The notes beneath the pieces are model-generated. The model was not told the origin of the DNA, did no database searches, and saw only the letters and a program-made list of their open reading frames with translations. Of a stretch of DNA of 64,000 nucleotides, positions 16,336-24,642 are shown one piece after another. The DNA is taken from positions 124,001 through 188,000 of the forward strand of contig CALOFW010000005.1 of NCBI GenBank assembly GCA_942492715.1. The letters run 5' to 3'. The position numbers and the translations under genes are program-made. Source of the stretch: Sva-07 sp942492715 (GTDB lineage Bacteria; Actinomycetota; Acidimicrobiia; Acidimicrobiales; Ilumatobacteraceae). The stretch's first letter is position 1, and each line of letters opens with the position of its first letter.

Positions 16336-17997
16336 ATGAGCGAGATCACGGTGTATCCGGCGCGCACGATCGTCACGATGGACCCCGCCCAGCCCGAGGT
16401 CGAGGCGGTGGCAGTCCGTGACGGCAAGGTCCTCGCGGCCGGATCGGTCGACGAGTGCGCGAGCTGGGGACCGCATGTCGTCGACCGGACCTTCGCCGAC
16501 CATGTGCTCGTGCCGGGGATGATCGAGGCGCACGCCCACACGCTCGAGGGCGCGTTCTCCCTGATCCCGTACGTCGGCTGGTTCGATCGTCATCGGGTCG
16601 ACGGCGGCACGTCGCCGGGCATCCGCACCTACGACGCCCTGCTCGATCGGCTCCGCGAGATCGACGCCGAGACCGCCGGTTCGTCCGAGCCGATCGTGGT
16701 CGGCGGCTTCGACCCGATCTACTTCACCACCGAGGAACGCCTCACCCGTGACCACCTCGACCGCGTGTCGACCGAACGTCCGATCTTCGTGTTCCACGCG
16801 AGCGCGCACCTCGCCACGGTCAACTCGGCGATGCTCGAGCGCCACGACATCACCCGCGAGGCCACCACGCCCGGTGTCGCACGCGACGGCACCGGCGAAC
16901 CGAACGGCGAACTCCAGGAGATGCCCGCGATCGCGCTGGCCCGCTCCGGCGTCAGCGTGATCCTGCGCATGCTCAACGACCCACGGGCGATCGAGGCGCT
17001 CGGGCAGCTCTGCGCGAACACCGGGATCACGATGCTGTGCGACCTCGGCAGTGCCGGCCTGTCGCGTCCCGACGATCAGCGGGTCCTCCACGAGGTGGTC
17101 GACCGTGACGACTACCCCGCCCGGCTCCTCCAACGTCACCTGCACGCCCTTCCTCCCGGGAGCACCGACTGGGCCGATGCCGCCGAGGCGATGCAGCGGC
17201 TCGCCGCGGCCGACACCGACAAGCTGCGCACCGCCGGGCTCAAGTTGGTGCTCGACGGTTCGATCCAGGGCTTCACCGCGATGATGGGTTGGCCCGGCTA
17301 CTACACCGGCACCGACCACGGCCAGTGGATGGTGCCACCCGACCAGCTGGTCGACATCGCCCGCCCGTTCCACCAGCGCGGCATCAACATCCACGCGCAC
17401 TGCAACGGCGATCTCACGATCGATGCCTGGATCGACACGGTCGAGCAGCTCGTGATCGAGCATCCGTGGCTCGACCACCGTCACACGGTGCAGCACTGCC
17501 AGCTGACCTCGGCGGCGCAGTATCGCCGCATGGCCAGGCTCGGCATGTGCGCCAACATCTTCGCCAACCACCTCTGGTACTGGGGCGACCAGCACCACGA
17601 CATCACCGTCGGTCCCGAGCGCGCCCGCCGGATGGAGGCGGCCGCGACGGCCGAACGCGAGGGGGTGTCGTTCTCGCTGCACTCCGACGCCAACGTCACC
17701 CCGCTCGGCCACCTGCACACGATGTGGTGCGCGGTCAACCGAGTCACACCATCGGGCCGTGTCCTCGGCGAACACGAGCGCATCTCGGCGCATTCAGCGT
17801 TGCGAGCGGTCACGCTCGGCTCCGCCTACCAGATGCACCTCGACGCCGAGTTCGGCACGATCGAGTGCGGCAAGGCGGCCGACTTCACCGTGCTCGAGGA
17901 CAACCCGCTCACCGTCGACCCGATGGCGATCCGCGACATCGGCGTGTGGGGCACCGTCGTCGGTGGCCGCTCCTTCGAAGCCGCCCGCCGGGGCTGA
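16336..17997 (+). CDS. YtcJ-like metal-dependent amidohydrolase
   Basis: 553 residues. The amidohydrolase barrel has the HxH metal pair in GMIEAHAHTLEG, a later His pair in INIHAHCNGDLTIDAWID, HRHTVQHCQLTS, and the final aspartate in SLHSDANVTPLG. The N- and C-terminal beta-sandwich (VRDGKVLAAGSVDE and GTIECGKAADFTVLEDNPL) is complete. Such enzymes hydrolyse amide or similar bonds of small molecules; family members include formamidase-like and N-substituted formamide deformylases. Cytoplasmic, no signal peptide. Confidence 0.9.
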   Translation: MSEITVYPARTIVTMDPAQPEVEAVAVRDGKVLAAGSVDECASWGPHVVDRTFADHVLVPGMIEAHAHTLEGAFSLIPYVGWFDRHRVDGGTSPGIRTYDALLDRLREIDAETAGSSEPIVVGGFDPIYFTTEERLTRDHLDRVSTERPIFVFHASAHLATVNSAMLERHDITREATTPGVARDGTGEPNGELQEMPAIALARSGVSVILRMLNDPRAIEALGQLCANTGITMLCDLGSAGLSRPDDQRVLHEVVDRDDYPARLLQRHLHALPPGSTDWADAAEAMQRLAAADTDKLRTAGLKLVLDGSIQGFTAMMGWPGYYTGTDHGQWMVPPDQLVDIARPFHQRGINIHAHCNGDLTIDAWIDTVEQLVIEHPWLDHRHTVQHCQLTSAAQYRRMARLGMCANIFANHLWYWGDQHHDITVGPERARRMEAAATAEREGVSFSLHSDANVTPLGHLHTMWCAVNRVTPSGRVLGEHERISAHSALRAVTLGSAYQMHLDAEFGTIECGKAADFTVLEDNPLTVDPMAIRDIGVWGTVVGGRSFEAARRG

Positions 17998-18001
17998 CGC
18001 A

Positions 18002-19246
18002 TCAGCCGGTGGTGAACCCGCCGGCGGCGAGGGCACGGTCGACGATGCCGGCGAGGCGGACCGTGTCGCTCGGGTTCTGGCCGCTCACGGTGACGGCCCA
18101 CGTGACGTTGTCCGCACGGTCGAACACCATGGCGTGTGTGCTCTCGATCGTGCCGGTGTGGCCGGCCGCTCCCCCGCCGTAGAGGATCAACCCCATCCCG
18201 TAGCCACGGTCGGGGGCGGCGAGATCGGTGGCGCTCGTCTTCATCATCGCCACGGTCTCCGGTTCGAGGGGCTTCCATCCCGGCGTCGCCGGATCCAGCG
18301 AGTCGATGATCGTCACGAGGTCGGTCGGCGTCGCCACCCACGCGCCCGCCGCTCCGAGCACCTCCATGTAATTGCGCCCGAGCACCGTGCGATGCTCGAC
18401 TTCGCCCGGCCCCGGGTCGTAGGTGGGGGCGAGGCGCATCCCGGAGATGCCGAGCGGTGTCAGCAGCTGCTCGTAGACGGCCTCCTCGTAGGTCTGGCCG
18501 GTGAGGTTCTCGATCACGAGGCCCAGCACGCAGTAGTTCATGTTGCTGTAGCGGAACCCTCCACCGCCCATCGATCGCGTCAATCCGACCGCTGCCGCCT
18601 CCTCACAGGAGCCGACCTGGTTGCGGAAGAACAGGTTCTCGTACTGACCGAAGCCGCTGGTGTGGGTCAACAGCTGGCGGATCGTGATGCCGGCGGCACG
18701 ATCGGTCGGTGTCGGGACCCCCGCTTCGAACGCGGCGAGCCGCCCGACGGGTTCGTCGAGGCCGACCAAACCCTCCTCGACGAGCTGGAGGGCTGTGATC
18801 GCCGTGATCGTCTTGGAGATGCTGGCGATGCGGTACCGATCGGTGGTCGCGACCGCTTCGAAGGTGTCGGGGATCCGCGCGCCGAACGCCGCGTCGTGGA
18901 CGATCTCGCCGTCGATCGCGACCGCGACCGACACCGCGTCGGAGCCACCGCCGAGCACCGAGCGGACGATCTGGTCGTCGAACGCCGCCCAGCCGGTCAG
19001 GGGCGTGTCGACGGAATCGCCGACCTGCGGCAGCGGCGCGATCGTGACACGGTCGACTTCGTAGCCGGGGAACGGGAGCGGATCGCGTTCCTCGATGTCG
19101 AAGAGCTCGGTCGACGAAGGTGCCGTCGCCGACGTGGACGACGGTGTGGGCGGTGCAGTCGATTCCGCCGTCGGTGACGAACACGAAGCCAGCACGACAA
19201 CGCCCAGCGCCACCCATGCGCCACGTCGGAATGCGGGTACTGCCAC
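18002..19246 (-). CDS. Serine hydrolase lipoprotein (class C beta-lactamase/penicillin-binding fold)
   Basis: 414 residues. The N-terminus carries a signal peptide ending in a lipobox (VVLASC) and a Ser/Thr/Pro linker, so the enzyme should be membrane-anchored outside the cell. Catalytic motifs are SISK (SxxK, in YRIASISKTITA), YSN in FRYSNMNYCVLG, and HTG in GGAAGHTGTIES. Relatives include beta-lactamase class C, D-aminopeptidases and esterases; a true beta-lactamase cannot be claimed. GTG 19246 has GGAG five nucleotides upstream. Confidence 0.88.
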   Translation of the reverse strand: MAVPAFRRGAWVALGVVVLASCSSPTAESTAPPTPSSTSATAPSSTELFDIEERDPLPFPGYEVDRVTIAPLPQVGDSVDTPLTGWAAFDDQIVRSVLGGGSDAVSVAVAIDGEIVHDAAFGARIPDTFEAVATTDRYRIASISKTITAITALQLVEEGLVGLDEPVGRLAAFEAGVPTPTDRAAGITIRQLLTHTSGFGQYENLFFRNQVGSCEEAAAVGLTRSMGGGGFRYSNMNYCVLGLVIENLTGQTYEEAVYEQLLTPLGISGMRLAPTYDPGPGEVEHRTVLGRNYMEVLGAAGAWVATPTDLVTIIDSLDPATPGWKPLEPETVAMMKTSATDLAAPDRGYGMGLILYGGGAAGHTGTIESTHAMVFDRADNVTWAVTVSGQNPSDTVRLAGIVDRALAAGGFTTG

Positions 19247-19305
19247 CGCTCCATGATGACCGACCGGTGTGCTGCCGGAGCGGCACCACGCCGGGCGCAG
19301 GCGAG

Positions 19306-20208
19306 TCAGGAGGCGGTCGGAAGTGTCTGTCGGAGGGTGAGCACCGGAGCGAACAGGTCGCCGAACTCGTCGACCCTCGCCAGCACGTCGGCAGCCTCGA
19401 AGCGCAACTCGACGCCGTCTCCGGCGCACCGCTCGACCTCGTCCCACGTGACCGGTGTCGACACCGTCGGGTCGTGGCGGGCGCGCAGCGAATACGGGGC
19501 GATCGTCGTCTTGTGGTGGGCGTTCTGGCTCCAGTCGACGAACACCTTCCCGGGCCGCTCGACCTTGGCCATCACCGTGGTCACGCGCCCGGGCAGTCGA
19601 CGCTCCATCACCTGGCCGACGGCGAGGGCGAAGTCCGCAGTCGCTTCGTGGGTCACCCCCGGCGTGTTCAGCGGCACGTACAGCTGCAGACCCTTCGACC
19701 CCGAGGTCTTGCACCAGCCCTCCAAGCCCACCGAGTCGAGCACGATCCGCACGCCGAGGGCCACCTGACAGCAGTCGACGACCGACGTCTCGGGGCCGGG
19801 ATCGAAGTCGAACACCAGCGCACGCGGGGTGTCGAGGTCGGTGGCGAGCGCCATCGGGGCGTGGAGTTCGATCGCGGCGAGGTTCGCCGCCCACACCATC
19901 GCGGCTGGCTCCTCGATCCGGCAGTACTCGATGCCACCCCGACGATCGCCGGGGCCGAACGCGACCGGTACCCACTCGGGGCGGTGCGTCGGGCAACGCT
20001 TCTCGAAGAATCCGTCCCGATCGGTGCCGTCCGGGTAGCGGCGGAACGTGATGCAACGACCCGCGAGGTGCGGGACGATCGTCGGCGCGATGCGCAGGTG
20101 GTAGTCGACGACCTCGGCCTTCGTGAACCCGGACGGATAGAGGATCTTGTCGAGGTTCGTCAACCGGACGGTGCGGCCCCCGATGTCGACCTCGATCGGC
20201 GATGCCAC
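19306..20208 (-). CDS. ligD: LigD-type polymerase domain protein for non-homologous end joining
   Basis: 300 residues, only the primase/polymerase module of LigD, with no ligase or phosphoesterase domain. Motifs: LTNLDKILYPSGFTKAEVVDYH at the N-terminus, the metal aspartates in LVFDFDPG, and KTSGSKGLQLYVPL, all typical of LigD-Pol. It fills gaps at broken DNA ends and interacts with Ku. The start is GTG 20208, 20 nt after the ku stop, so the two form an operon. A separate ATP-dependent ligase is not in this window. Confidence 0.92.
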   Translation of the reverse strand: MASPIEVDIGGRTVRLTNLDKILYPSGFTKAEVVDYHLRIAPTIVPHLAGRCITFRRYPDGTDRDGFFEKRCPTHRPEWVPVAFGPGDRRGGIEYCRIEEPAAMVWAANLAAIELHAPMALATDLDTPRALVFDFDPGPETSVVDCCQVALGVRIVLDSVGLEGWCKTSGSKGLQLYVPLNTPGVTHEATADFALAVGQVMERRLPGRVTTVMAKVERPGKVFVDWSQNAHHKTTIAPYSLRARHDPTVSTPVTWDEVERCAGDGVELRFEAADVLARVDEFGDLFAPVLTLRQTLPTAS

Positions 20209-20228
20209 GATGCCGGTGGATCAGCCGG

Positions 20229-21071
20229 TCAGGCCGACTTCTTCTTCGCGACGGCCTTCTTGGTCGACGTCTCGGCAGGGTGACGTGTCCGCGCCTCCTT
20301 GGCCGCCGCCACCGACGCTTCGAGGGCGGCCATGATGTCGACGACCTTGGGCTTCTCCGCGGTCGCTTCGGGCATCTCGAACTCCTCGCCGTCGGCCTTC
20401 ATCTGGATCAGCGCCATGACTTCCTCGCGGTACTCGTCGCGATACTTCTCCGGTTCGAATGCGGCGGCGAGGGAGGCCACGAGGCTCTCGGCCATCGCCA
20501 CCTCCTTGTCGTTGACCTCGACGTCTTCGAGGCCCTGGAGCTCCTCGATGTCGGCGGGATCGATCACCTCGTCGGCGTAGGCCAGTGTCGACATCACGAG
20601 TCGTCCGTCCTCGGCGCGGATGGCGGCGGTGTACTGCTTGTTGCGCATCACGAACCGACCGATCGCCACCTTGCCGCTGGCCTCCATCGCTCGGGCGAGC
20701 AGGACGTACGGCTTCGGCGGGCCGTCGGGAGCGAGGTGGTAGGCGGTGTCGAAGTACACCGGGTCGATGTCGGCGAGGTCGACGAACTCCTCGAGGTCGA
20801 CCGACTTGGTGGCCACCGGCATGAACGGCTCGAGTTCGTCGGGGTCGACGACGACGTAGCGACCCTTGGAGATCTCGTAACCCTTGACGATGTGGTCGTC
20901 GCCGACCTCCTCACCGGTCTCCGCGTTCACCTTGCGATAGCGGATGCGCGCCATGTTGCGCTCGTCGAGCTGGTTGAACGACACGCTCTGGCGGCGCACG
21001 GCGTGGAACAGCTTGACCGGGATCGCCACCAGACCGAACGAGATGGTCCCACTCCACACGGGCCGTGCCAT
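20229..21071 (-). CDS. ku: Ku DNA end-binding protein
   Basis: 280 residues, homodimeric bacterial Ku. It begins MARPVWSGTISFGLVAIPVKL, the family hallmark, and contains YEISKGRYVVVDPDELE. The C-terminus has a lysine-rich tail ending KKAVAKKKSA, similar to the DNA-binding extensions of mycobacterial Ku. It holds double-strand ends and recruits the ligase/polymerase. ATG 21071 is preferred to the one at 21089, which would run into the palindrome side of the intergenic region. Confidence 0.95.
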   Translation of the reverse strand: MARPVWSGTISFGLVAIPVKLFHAVRRQSVSFNQLDERNMARIRYRKVNAETGEEVGDDHIVKGYEISKGRYVVVDPDELEPFMPVATKSVDLEEFVDLADIDPVYFDTAYHLAPDGPPKPYVLLARAMEASGKVAIGRFVMRNKQYTAAIRAEDGRLVMSTLAYADEVIDPADIEELQGLEDVEVNDKEVAMAESLVASLAAAFEPEKYRDEYREEVMALIQMKADGEEFEMPEATAEKPKVVDIMAALEASVAAAKEARTRHPAETSTKKAVAKKKSA

Positions 21072-21091
21072 GCAGAGAGTCAACCACATCC

Positions 21092-21126
21092 GAATGAGAC
21101 GCGGGGTCTGACCCCGCGTCTCATTC
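21092..21126. terminator. Perfect 17-bp-arm palindrome, terminator-like
   Basis: GAATGAGACGCGGGGTC (21092-21108), one T, then its exact reverse complement (21110-21126). It begins 3 nt past the stop of the minus-strand membrane protein and ends upstream of ku. No T-run follows on either strand, as is common in actinobacterial terminators. It shares the core GGGGTC-N-GACCCC with the palindrome at 48329. Confidence 0.75.
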
Positions 21127-21128
21127 GT

Positions 21129-22007
21129 TCAGAAGTCGGCGAGGATGGCGCGCGGGACGATGTCCATGCCGAAACCGGTGAGGATGGCGAGATACAGCAG
21201 CCCGGTCGCCGCCATCACGGCCGAGTAGTAGCGCTCGCGCAGCGCCGCCTTGGTGATGAAGATCAGGATGATCGTCGTCAGCGAACACATCACCCACATC
21301 CAGCCCAACATGCCACCCCAGCCGTCGTCGACGGTGCCGTTGATCACGGCGATCATCCCGGTCGGCAGCAGCATCACGATCACCTCGGCCGGCCACAGCC
21401 AGGCGAGCGCGTTGACCATCTCGTTGAGCAACACGCGCGGCAGCCCCGGCTGCGTGAGATACCAGTGCCCGAGGAGCATTCCGTCGGACAACGCTCCGAT
21501 GAACGCCGCCCCGACCAGCGTGCGAGCGATCGCCACCCAGGTGTCGCCGCCCGCATCGACCGCCGCTGCGAGCAGGCCGATCGTGCCGACGAACACCGGG
21601 AGCAGATCGAGGATCGGGGGGAACTCGGGGCCACCCGCGGCGGAACCGTCACCATCGGCCGCAGGGGCCTCGACGGTGCGCTCGATGCCGGTCATCGCCG
21701 CGACGCGCTCGCTGCGGCGGTCGTACTCGGCCCGGGCGCCACTCACGCCGGCCGCCTTGCGCCGCACCGACACGACGAGGGCGAACAGGCAGGTGATCAT
21801 CACGCCGACCGAGGCCGCTTCGCGCAGCGGGACGGCGCCGAAGGCCAGACCCGCGGCCAGCGACCCGGCGGCGAAGCAGAAGTAGACGCCCCGCAGCAGC
21901 CAGCCGTAGCCGAGACTGGCGATGCGCCGCCGGGTGGTGAACCAGCAGAACAGCATGCCGCCGGTGGCCCATTGCAGGAGCACCGTGGCGGCATCGAGGC
22001 TGATCAC
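21129..22007 (-). CDS. Multi-pass membrane protein of unknown function
   Basis: 292 residues with about eight hydrophobic segments and a charged cytoplasmic-type loop in the middle (RRKAAGVSGARAEYDRRSER, followed by an Ala/Asp/Gly-rich stretch). No transporter or enzyme motif is recognisable. GTG 22007 is chosen: GGGGAAC lies in front of it, and a TACCGT hexamer stands 8 nt upstream. The upstream neighbour is a divergent lipoprotein gene, which may share its control region. A role in the envelope is the most that can be inferred. Confidence 0.75.
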   Translation of the reverse strand: MISLDAATVLLQWATGGMLFCWFTTRRRIASLGYGWLLRGVYFCFAAGSLAAGLAFGAVPLREAASVGVMITCLFALVVSVRRKAAGVSGARAEYDRRSERVAAMTGIERTVEAPAADGDGSAAGGPEFPPILDLLPVFVGTIGLLAAAVDAGGDTWVAIARTLVGAAFIGALSDGMLLGHWYLTQPGLPRVLLNEMVNALAWLWPAEVIVMLLPTGMIAVINGTVDDGWGGMLGWMWVMCSLTTIILIFITKAALRERYYSAVMAATGLLYLAILTGFGMDIVPRAILADF

Positions 22008-22015
22008 GTTCCCCA

Positions 22016-22021
22016 ACGGTA
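22016..22021 (-). promoter_or_regulatory. Predicted -10 element TACCGT
   Basis: On the minus strand TACCGT ends 8 nt before GTG 22007. Confidence 0.4.
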
Positions 22022-22027
22022 ACGCCG

Positions 22028-22033
22028 TAGCCT
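22028..22033 (+). promoter_or_regulatory. Predicted -10 element TAGCCT
   Basis: TAGCCT ends 9 nt before ATG 22043; it lies back to back with the minus-strand hexamer at 22016. Confidence 0.35.
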
Positions 22034-22042
22034 GACGGCGCC

Positions 22043-22708
22043 ATGGCCTTCCCCCGCCAGCATCACGAGCTTCATCGCCGAGTCCGTCGCGCCGCACTGG
22101 CCGCACTCGCTGCAGCGGTCGGTCTCACGGCATGCGCCACCGGACCGCGGCCGTCGTTCGAGAGCGATCAGCCGTCGCTCGCCCCCACCGGTGACGCCGC
22201 CGTCGACGCCGTGCTCGAACGGCTCGATGCGGTCGGGATCTCCCAGTTCACCGCCGACTACACCGTCCTGACCCGCCTCGGGGGGCTCAACTCGACCGCC
22301 ACGGTGGTCCAGGCCGACAACAGCCGCCGCTCGGTCACCGTCAACGACATCCGGTTCCTCAACGGCACGGGCAACGCCGCCACCTGCAACCTCACCACCG
22401 ACGAGTGCGAGGCCGTGATCAACGACGCACGGGTGTCCGACGTGCAGTTGAGCCACGACTTCTACGGCCCGAGCATGGCCCGCCGACTGCGAGTCGACGC
22501 AGGCCGACGCATCGGCGACACCAGCGGCTACGAGATCACCCAGGCCGGCCGGCAGGCGCTGTGCGTCGACGTGCCCGTGTCGGGCGGAACGAAGGTCTAC
22601 TGCGCGCTCGAGAACGGCGCGCTCGCCCGCTACGACGGCGCCGACCTGTTGATCGAGCTCACGGCCGTCAGCGACGTCCCCGACGAGACCAAGTTCGCCA
22701 GCAGCTAG
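22043..22708 (+). CDS. Hypothetical lipoprotein
   Basis: 221 residues. The N-terminus has positively charged residues, a hydrophobic core and a lipobox (VGLTAC), so it should be lipid-anchored outside the membrane. The mature part has two pairs of cysteines (TCNLTTDEC and LCVDVPV with VYCAL), suggesting disulfides. The beginning (AVDAVLERLDAVGISQFTADY) resembles lipoprotein-like beta-sheet carriers of the LppX/outer-membrane-lipoprotein-sorting type, but this similarity is weak and I assign no function. Its stop overlaps the convergent SGNH gene stop by four bases. Confidence 0.75.
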   Translation: MAFPRQHHELHRRVRRAALAALAAAVGLTACATGPRPSFESDQPSLAPTGDAAVDAVLERLDAVGISQFTADYTVLTRLGGLNSTATVVQADNSRRSVTVNDIRFLNGTGNAATCNLTTDECEAVINDARVSDVQLSHDFYGPSMARRLRVDAGRRIGDTSGYEITQAGRQALCVDVPVSGGTKVYCALENGALARYDGADLLIELTAVSDVPDETKFASS

Positions 22709-24642
22709 TCCCCCGGCGGACCGGTCAGGTCGGGGTCGGCGCACCAGCCACCGGGCGTCGACGGCCCACCGATCGTCGCCGGACACGGCCGGCGCTCGAT
22801 CGCCGCCATCTTGCGGGACACGTACTCGGCCGCGGCGCGAGCACCCGCCACCGTGAAGTGGACTCCATCGGAGGTCAACCAGCCCCGCTGCACGAAGGAG
22901 TAGGCATGCCAGTCGGCGACGATCAGCTCCGGGTATCGCCCGGACGCCGCCGCCGAACGCAACCACTGGTTCATCGCCACGAACGACGCGCTGTTGGACA
23001 CGCCCGCCGGTGACACGTACCCGACGTTCTCCCGGTAGGTCAGCCACATCACACGGTCGATGCCCCGCAGGCGCGCCATCGCGATGACGGCGTCGAGTGC
23101 CCGAGAGAACGTGAACGCCGAGTCGTTGTACCCGACGGCGACGATCGCCGTGTCGTACCGGCCGAACGTCGCGGTCGCGAGTTCCCTCTCCGCGGTCCGC
23201 GGGGCGTAGCCCTCTCGGCCTCGGCACGACGCGCCGATCAGGCGGCGGCACGACTCCAGCCGGCTGTCGAACGCCGCTCCGGCAAGGACCGGAAGTGCCC
23301 CGTTCCAGCGGATCCCGGCGAACGACGAATCCGACACGAACAGCACCTCCGAGTCACCGGGCGGAAAGTCGTTCGCCGGTGGCGGCGTGGTCGCTGCCAC
23401 CGCGGCTCCGGTGAACCATCCGGCGACGTCGACGAGCAGGTGCGCCCCGGCGAAGGAGTGCAACGCCACCCCCCGGTCGGAGAGACGAGACACGGTCAGC
23501 GCTGCGACCGGTTGCCGCCACCGGTAGTTGAGCGACGAGACGTCCGGACGAGGCGTCCCCGCTGCGAACACGGACACGAACCCTGCCCCCGTCGGTTCGA
23601 CGACGGTCACGTTCGCAACGATCGCCGCTGCGTCGAGCGCGAGATCCCGCTCGACGGTCCCGCCCCGGTGCACCGGGTCGAGGGACAACCGTGAATCCCA
23701 GACGCGCGTCGGTTCCTGGGGCACGAACAACCCATCGGTGGACGGCGGCGCCGATGGCCCCGTGAACCAGCCCCACACGTCGACGAGCACGTCGGTCTCC
23801 ATCGACCGGAACACCACGAACCCGTCGGCGCCGACAGCGACGAACACCGCGTTCGCCCGGGTTCGATTGTGTTCGTCGGTGTTCACCACCGAGGTGTCCG
23901 AGCGCTGGCCGCCCGCCGGATACACCGACAGATAGCCACCGTCGGTGGCCGCGTCGACCGCGGTCACGCTGACCGCCAGCGCGATCGCATCGCGGGGAAC
24001 GCCGGCGGGGAGCGGCACGCGGATCTCGCCGTCGCCGCGTGGAGCGGACACTCGGGTGTCGACCACGCGGGTGGGATCGGCAGCGACGAAGCGACCCGCG
24101 CTGACGGCAGCGGGCGTCTCGACGAACACCCCGGTCACGTCGATGATGATCTCTGCGGGAGCCGACGTGTGCACGTCGATCGATCCGGATGACCCGAGCT
24201 TCACGACGGCCGAGTTCGCCACGGTGTTGCCGCGTTCGTAGTTGAGGTTCGACACGTCCGGACGGGGCGTTCCGCCCGGTGACACGGTCACGAACCCCGG
24301 CGCCGTCGTACCCGTGGCGACGATGCTGACCGCCACCGAACGCGCCGAGGCCGGAACGCCGCAGCGGCCGACGACGGACAGCCGCCAGGTCGACGCGTCG
24401 ATGCGCTCCAGATCCGGGGTCCGCCGCGCGTCGAAGAGCCGGCACGGCGGGAGCGGGAGCAGCGCCGTCGCTGCCTCGCCGCCGGGTGTCGTCTGACGAA
24501 CGACCGGTGCGGCGACGGCGTCGGCGCGAGCGGGGGAAGCGGACACGAGCACCGTCCCGACCGCCGCGAGTGCGATCAGGACGGCGACCTTCGAACGGGA
24601 CCGCATGGACCTCATGGACCTCATCGACCGCATCGACCTCAT
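22705..24642 (-). CDS. Secreted three-repeat protein with C-terminal SGNH-hydrolase domain
   Basis: 645 residues. After an N-terminal (MRS)5 run comes a signal peptide (VAVLIALAAVGTVLVSASPARA). Three repeats of about 125 residues follow; each opens with an Arg/Asp signature (CRLFDARRTP, PTRVVDTR, PTRVWDSR) and closes with a strand such as IIDVTGVF, VDVWGWFTG or VDVAGWFTG. The last ~220 residues are SGNH-like: LFVSDSSFAG, VAVGYNDS and SDGVHF for blocks I, III and V, so an extracellular esterase or deacylase is plausible. ATG 24642 overlaps the stop of the M24 peptidase (ATGA), indicating translational coupling; four further ATGs follow in frame. Confidence 0.78.
   Translation of the reverse strand: MRSMRSMRSMRSMRSRSKVAVLIALAAVGTVLVSASPARADAVAAPVVRQTTPGGEAATALLPLPPCRLFDARRTPDLERIDASTWRLSVVGRCGVPASARSVAVSIVATGTTAPGFVTVSPGGTPRPDVSNLNYERGNTVANSAVVKLGSSGSIDVHTSAPAEIIIDVTGVFVETPAAVSAGRFVAADPTRVVDTRVSAPRGDGEIRVPLPAGVPRDAIALAVSVTAVDAATDGGYLSVYPAGGQRSDTSVVNTDEHNRTRANAVFVAVGADGFVVFRSMETDVLVDVWGWFTGPSAPPSTDGLFVPQEPTRVWDSRLSLDPVHRGGTVERDLALDAAAIVANVTVVEPTGAGFVSVFAAGTPRPDVSSLNYRWRQPVAALTVSRLSDRGVALHSFAGAHLLVDVAGWFTGAAVAATTPPPANDFPPGDSEVLFVSDSSFAGIRWNGALPVLAGAAFDSRLESCRRLIGASCRGREGYAPRTAERELATATFGRYDTAIVAVGYNDSAFTFSRALDAVIAMARLRGIDRVMWLTYRENVGYVSPAGVSNSASFVAMNQWLRSAAASGRYPELIVADWHAYSFVQRGWLTSDGVHFTVAGARAAAEYVSRKMAAIERRPCPATIGGPSTPGGWCADPDLTGPPGD
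24601..24642 (-). repeat. 9-bp repeat encoding (Met-Arg-Ser)5 at a start codon
   Basis: Five ATG codons spaced exactly 9 bp (24642, 24633, 24624, 24615, 24606) encode MRSMRSMRSMRSMRS. Any of them could initiate without changing the frame. Confidence 0.85.
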
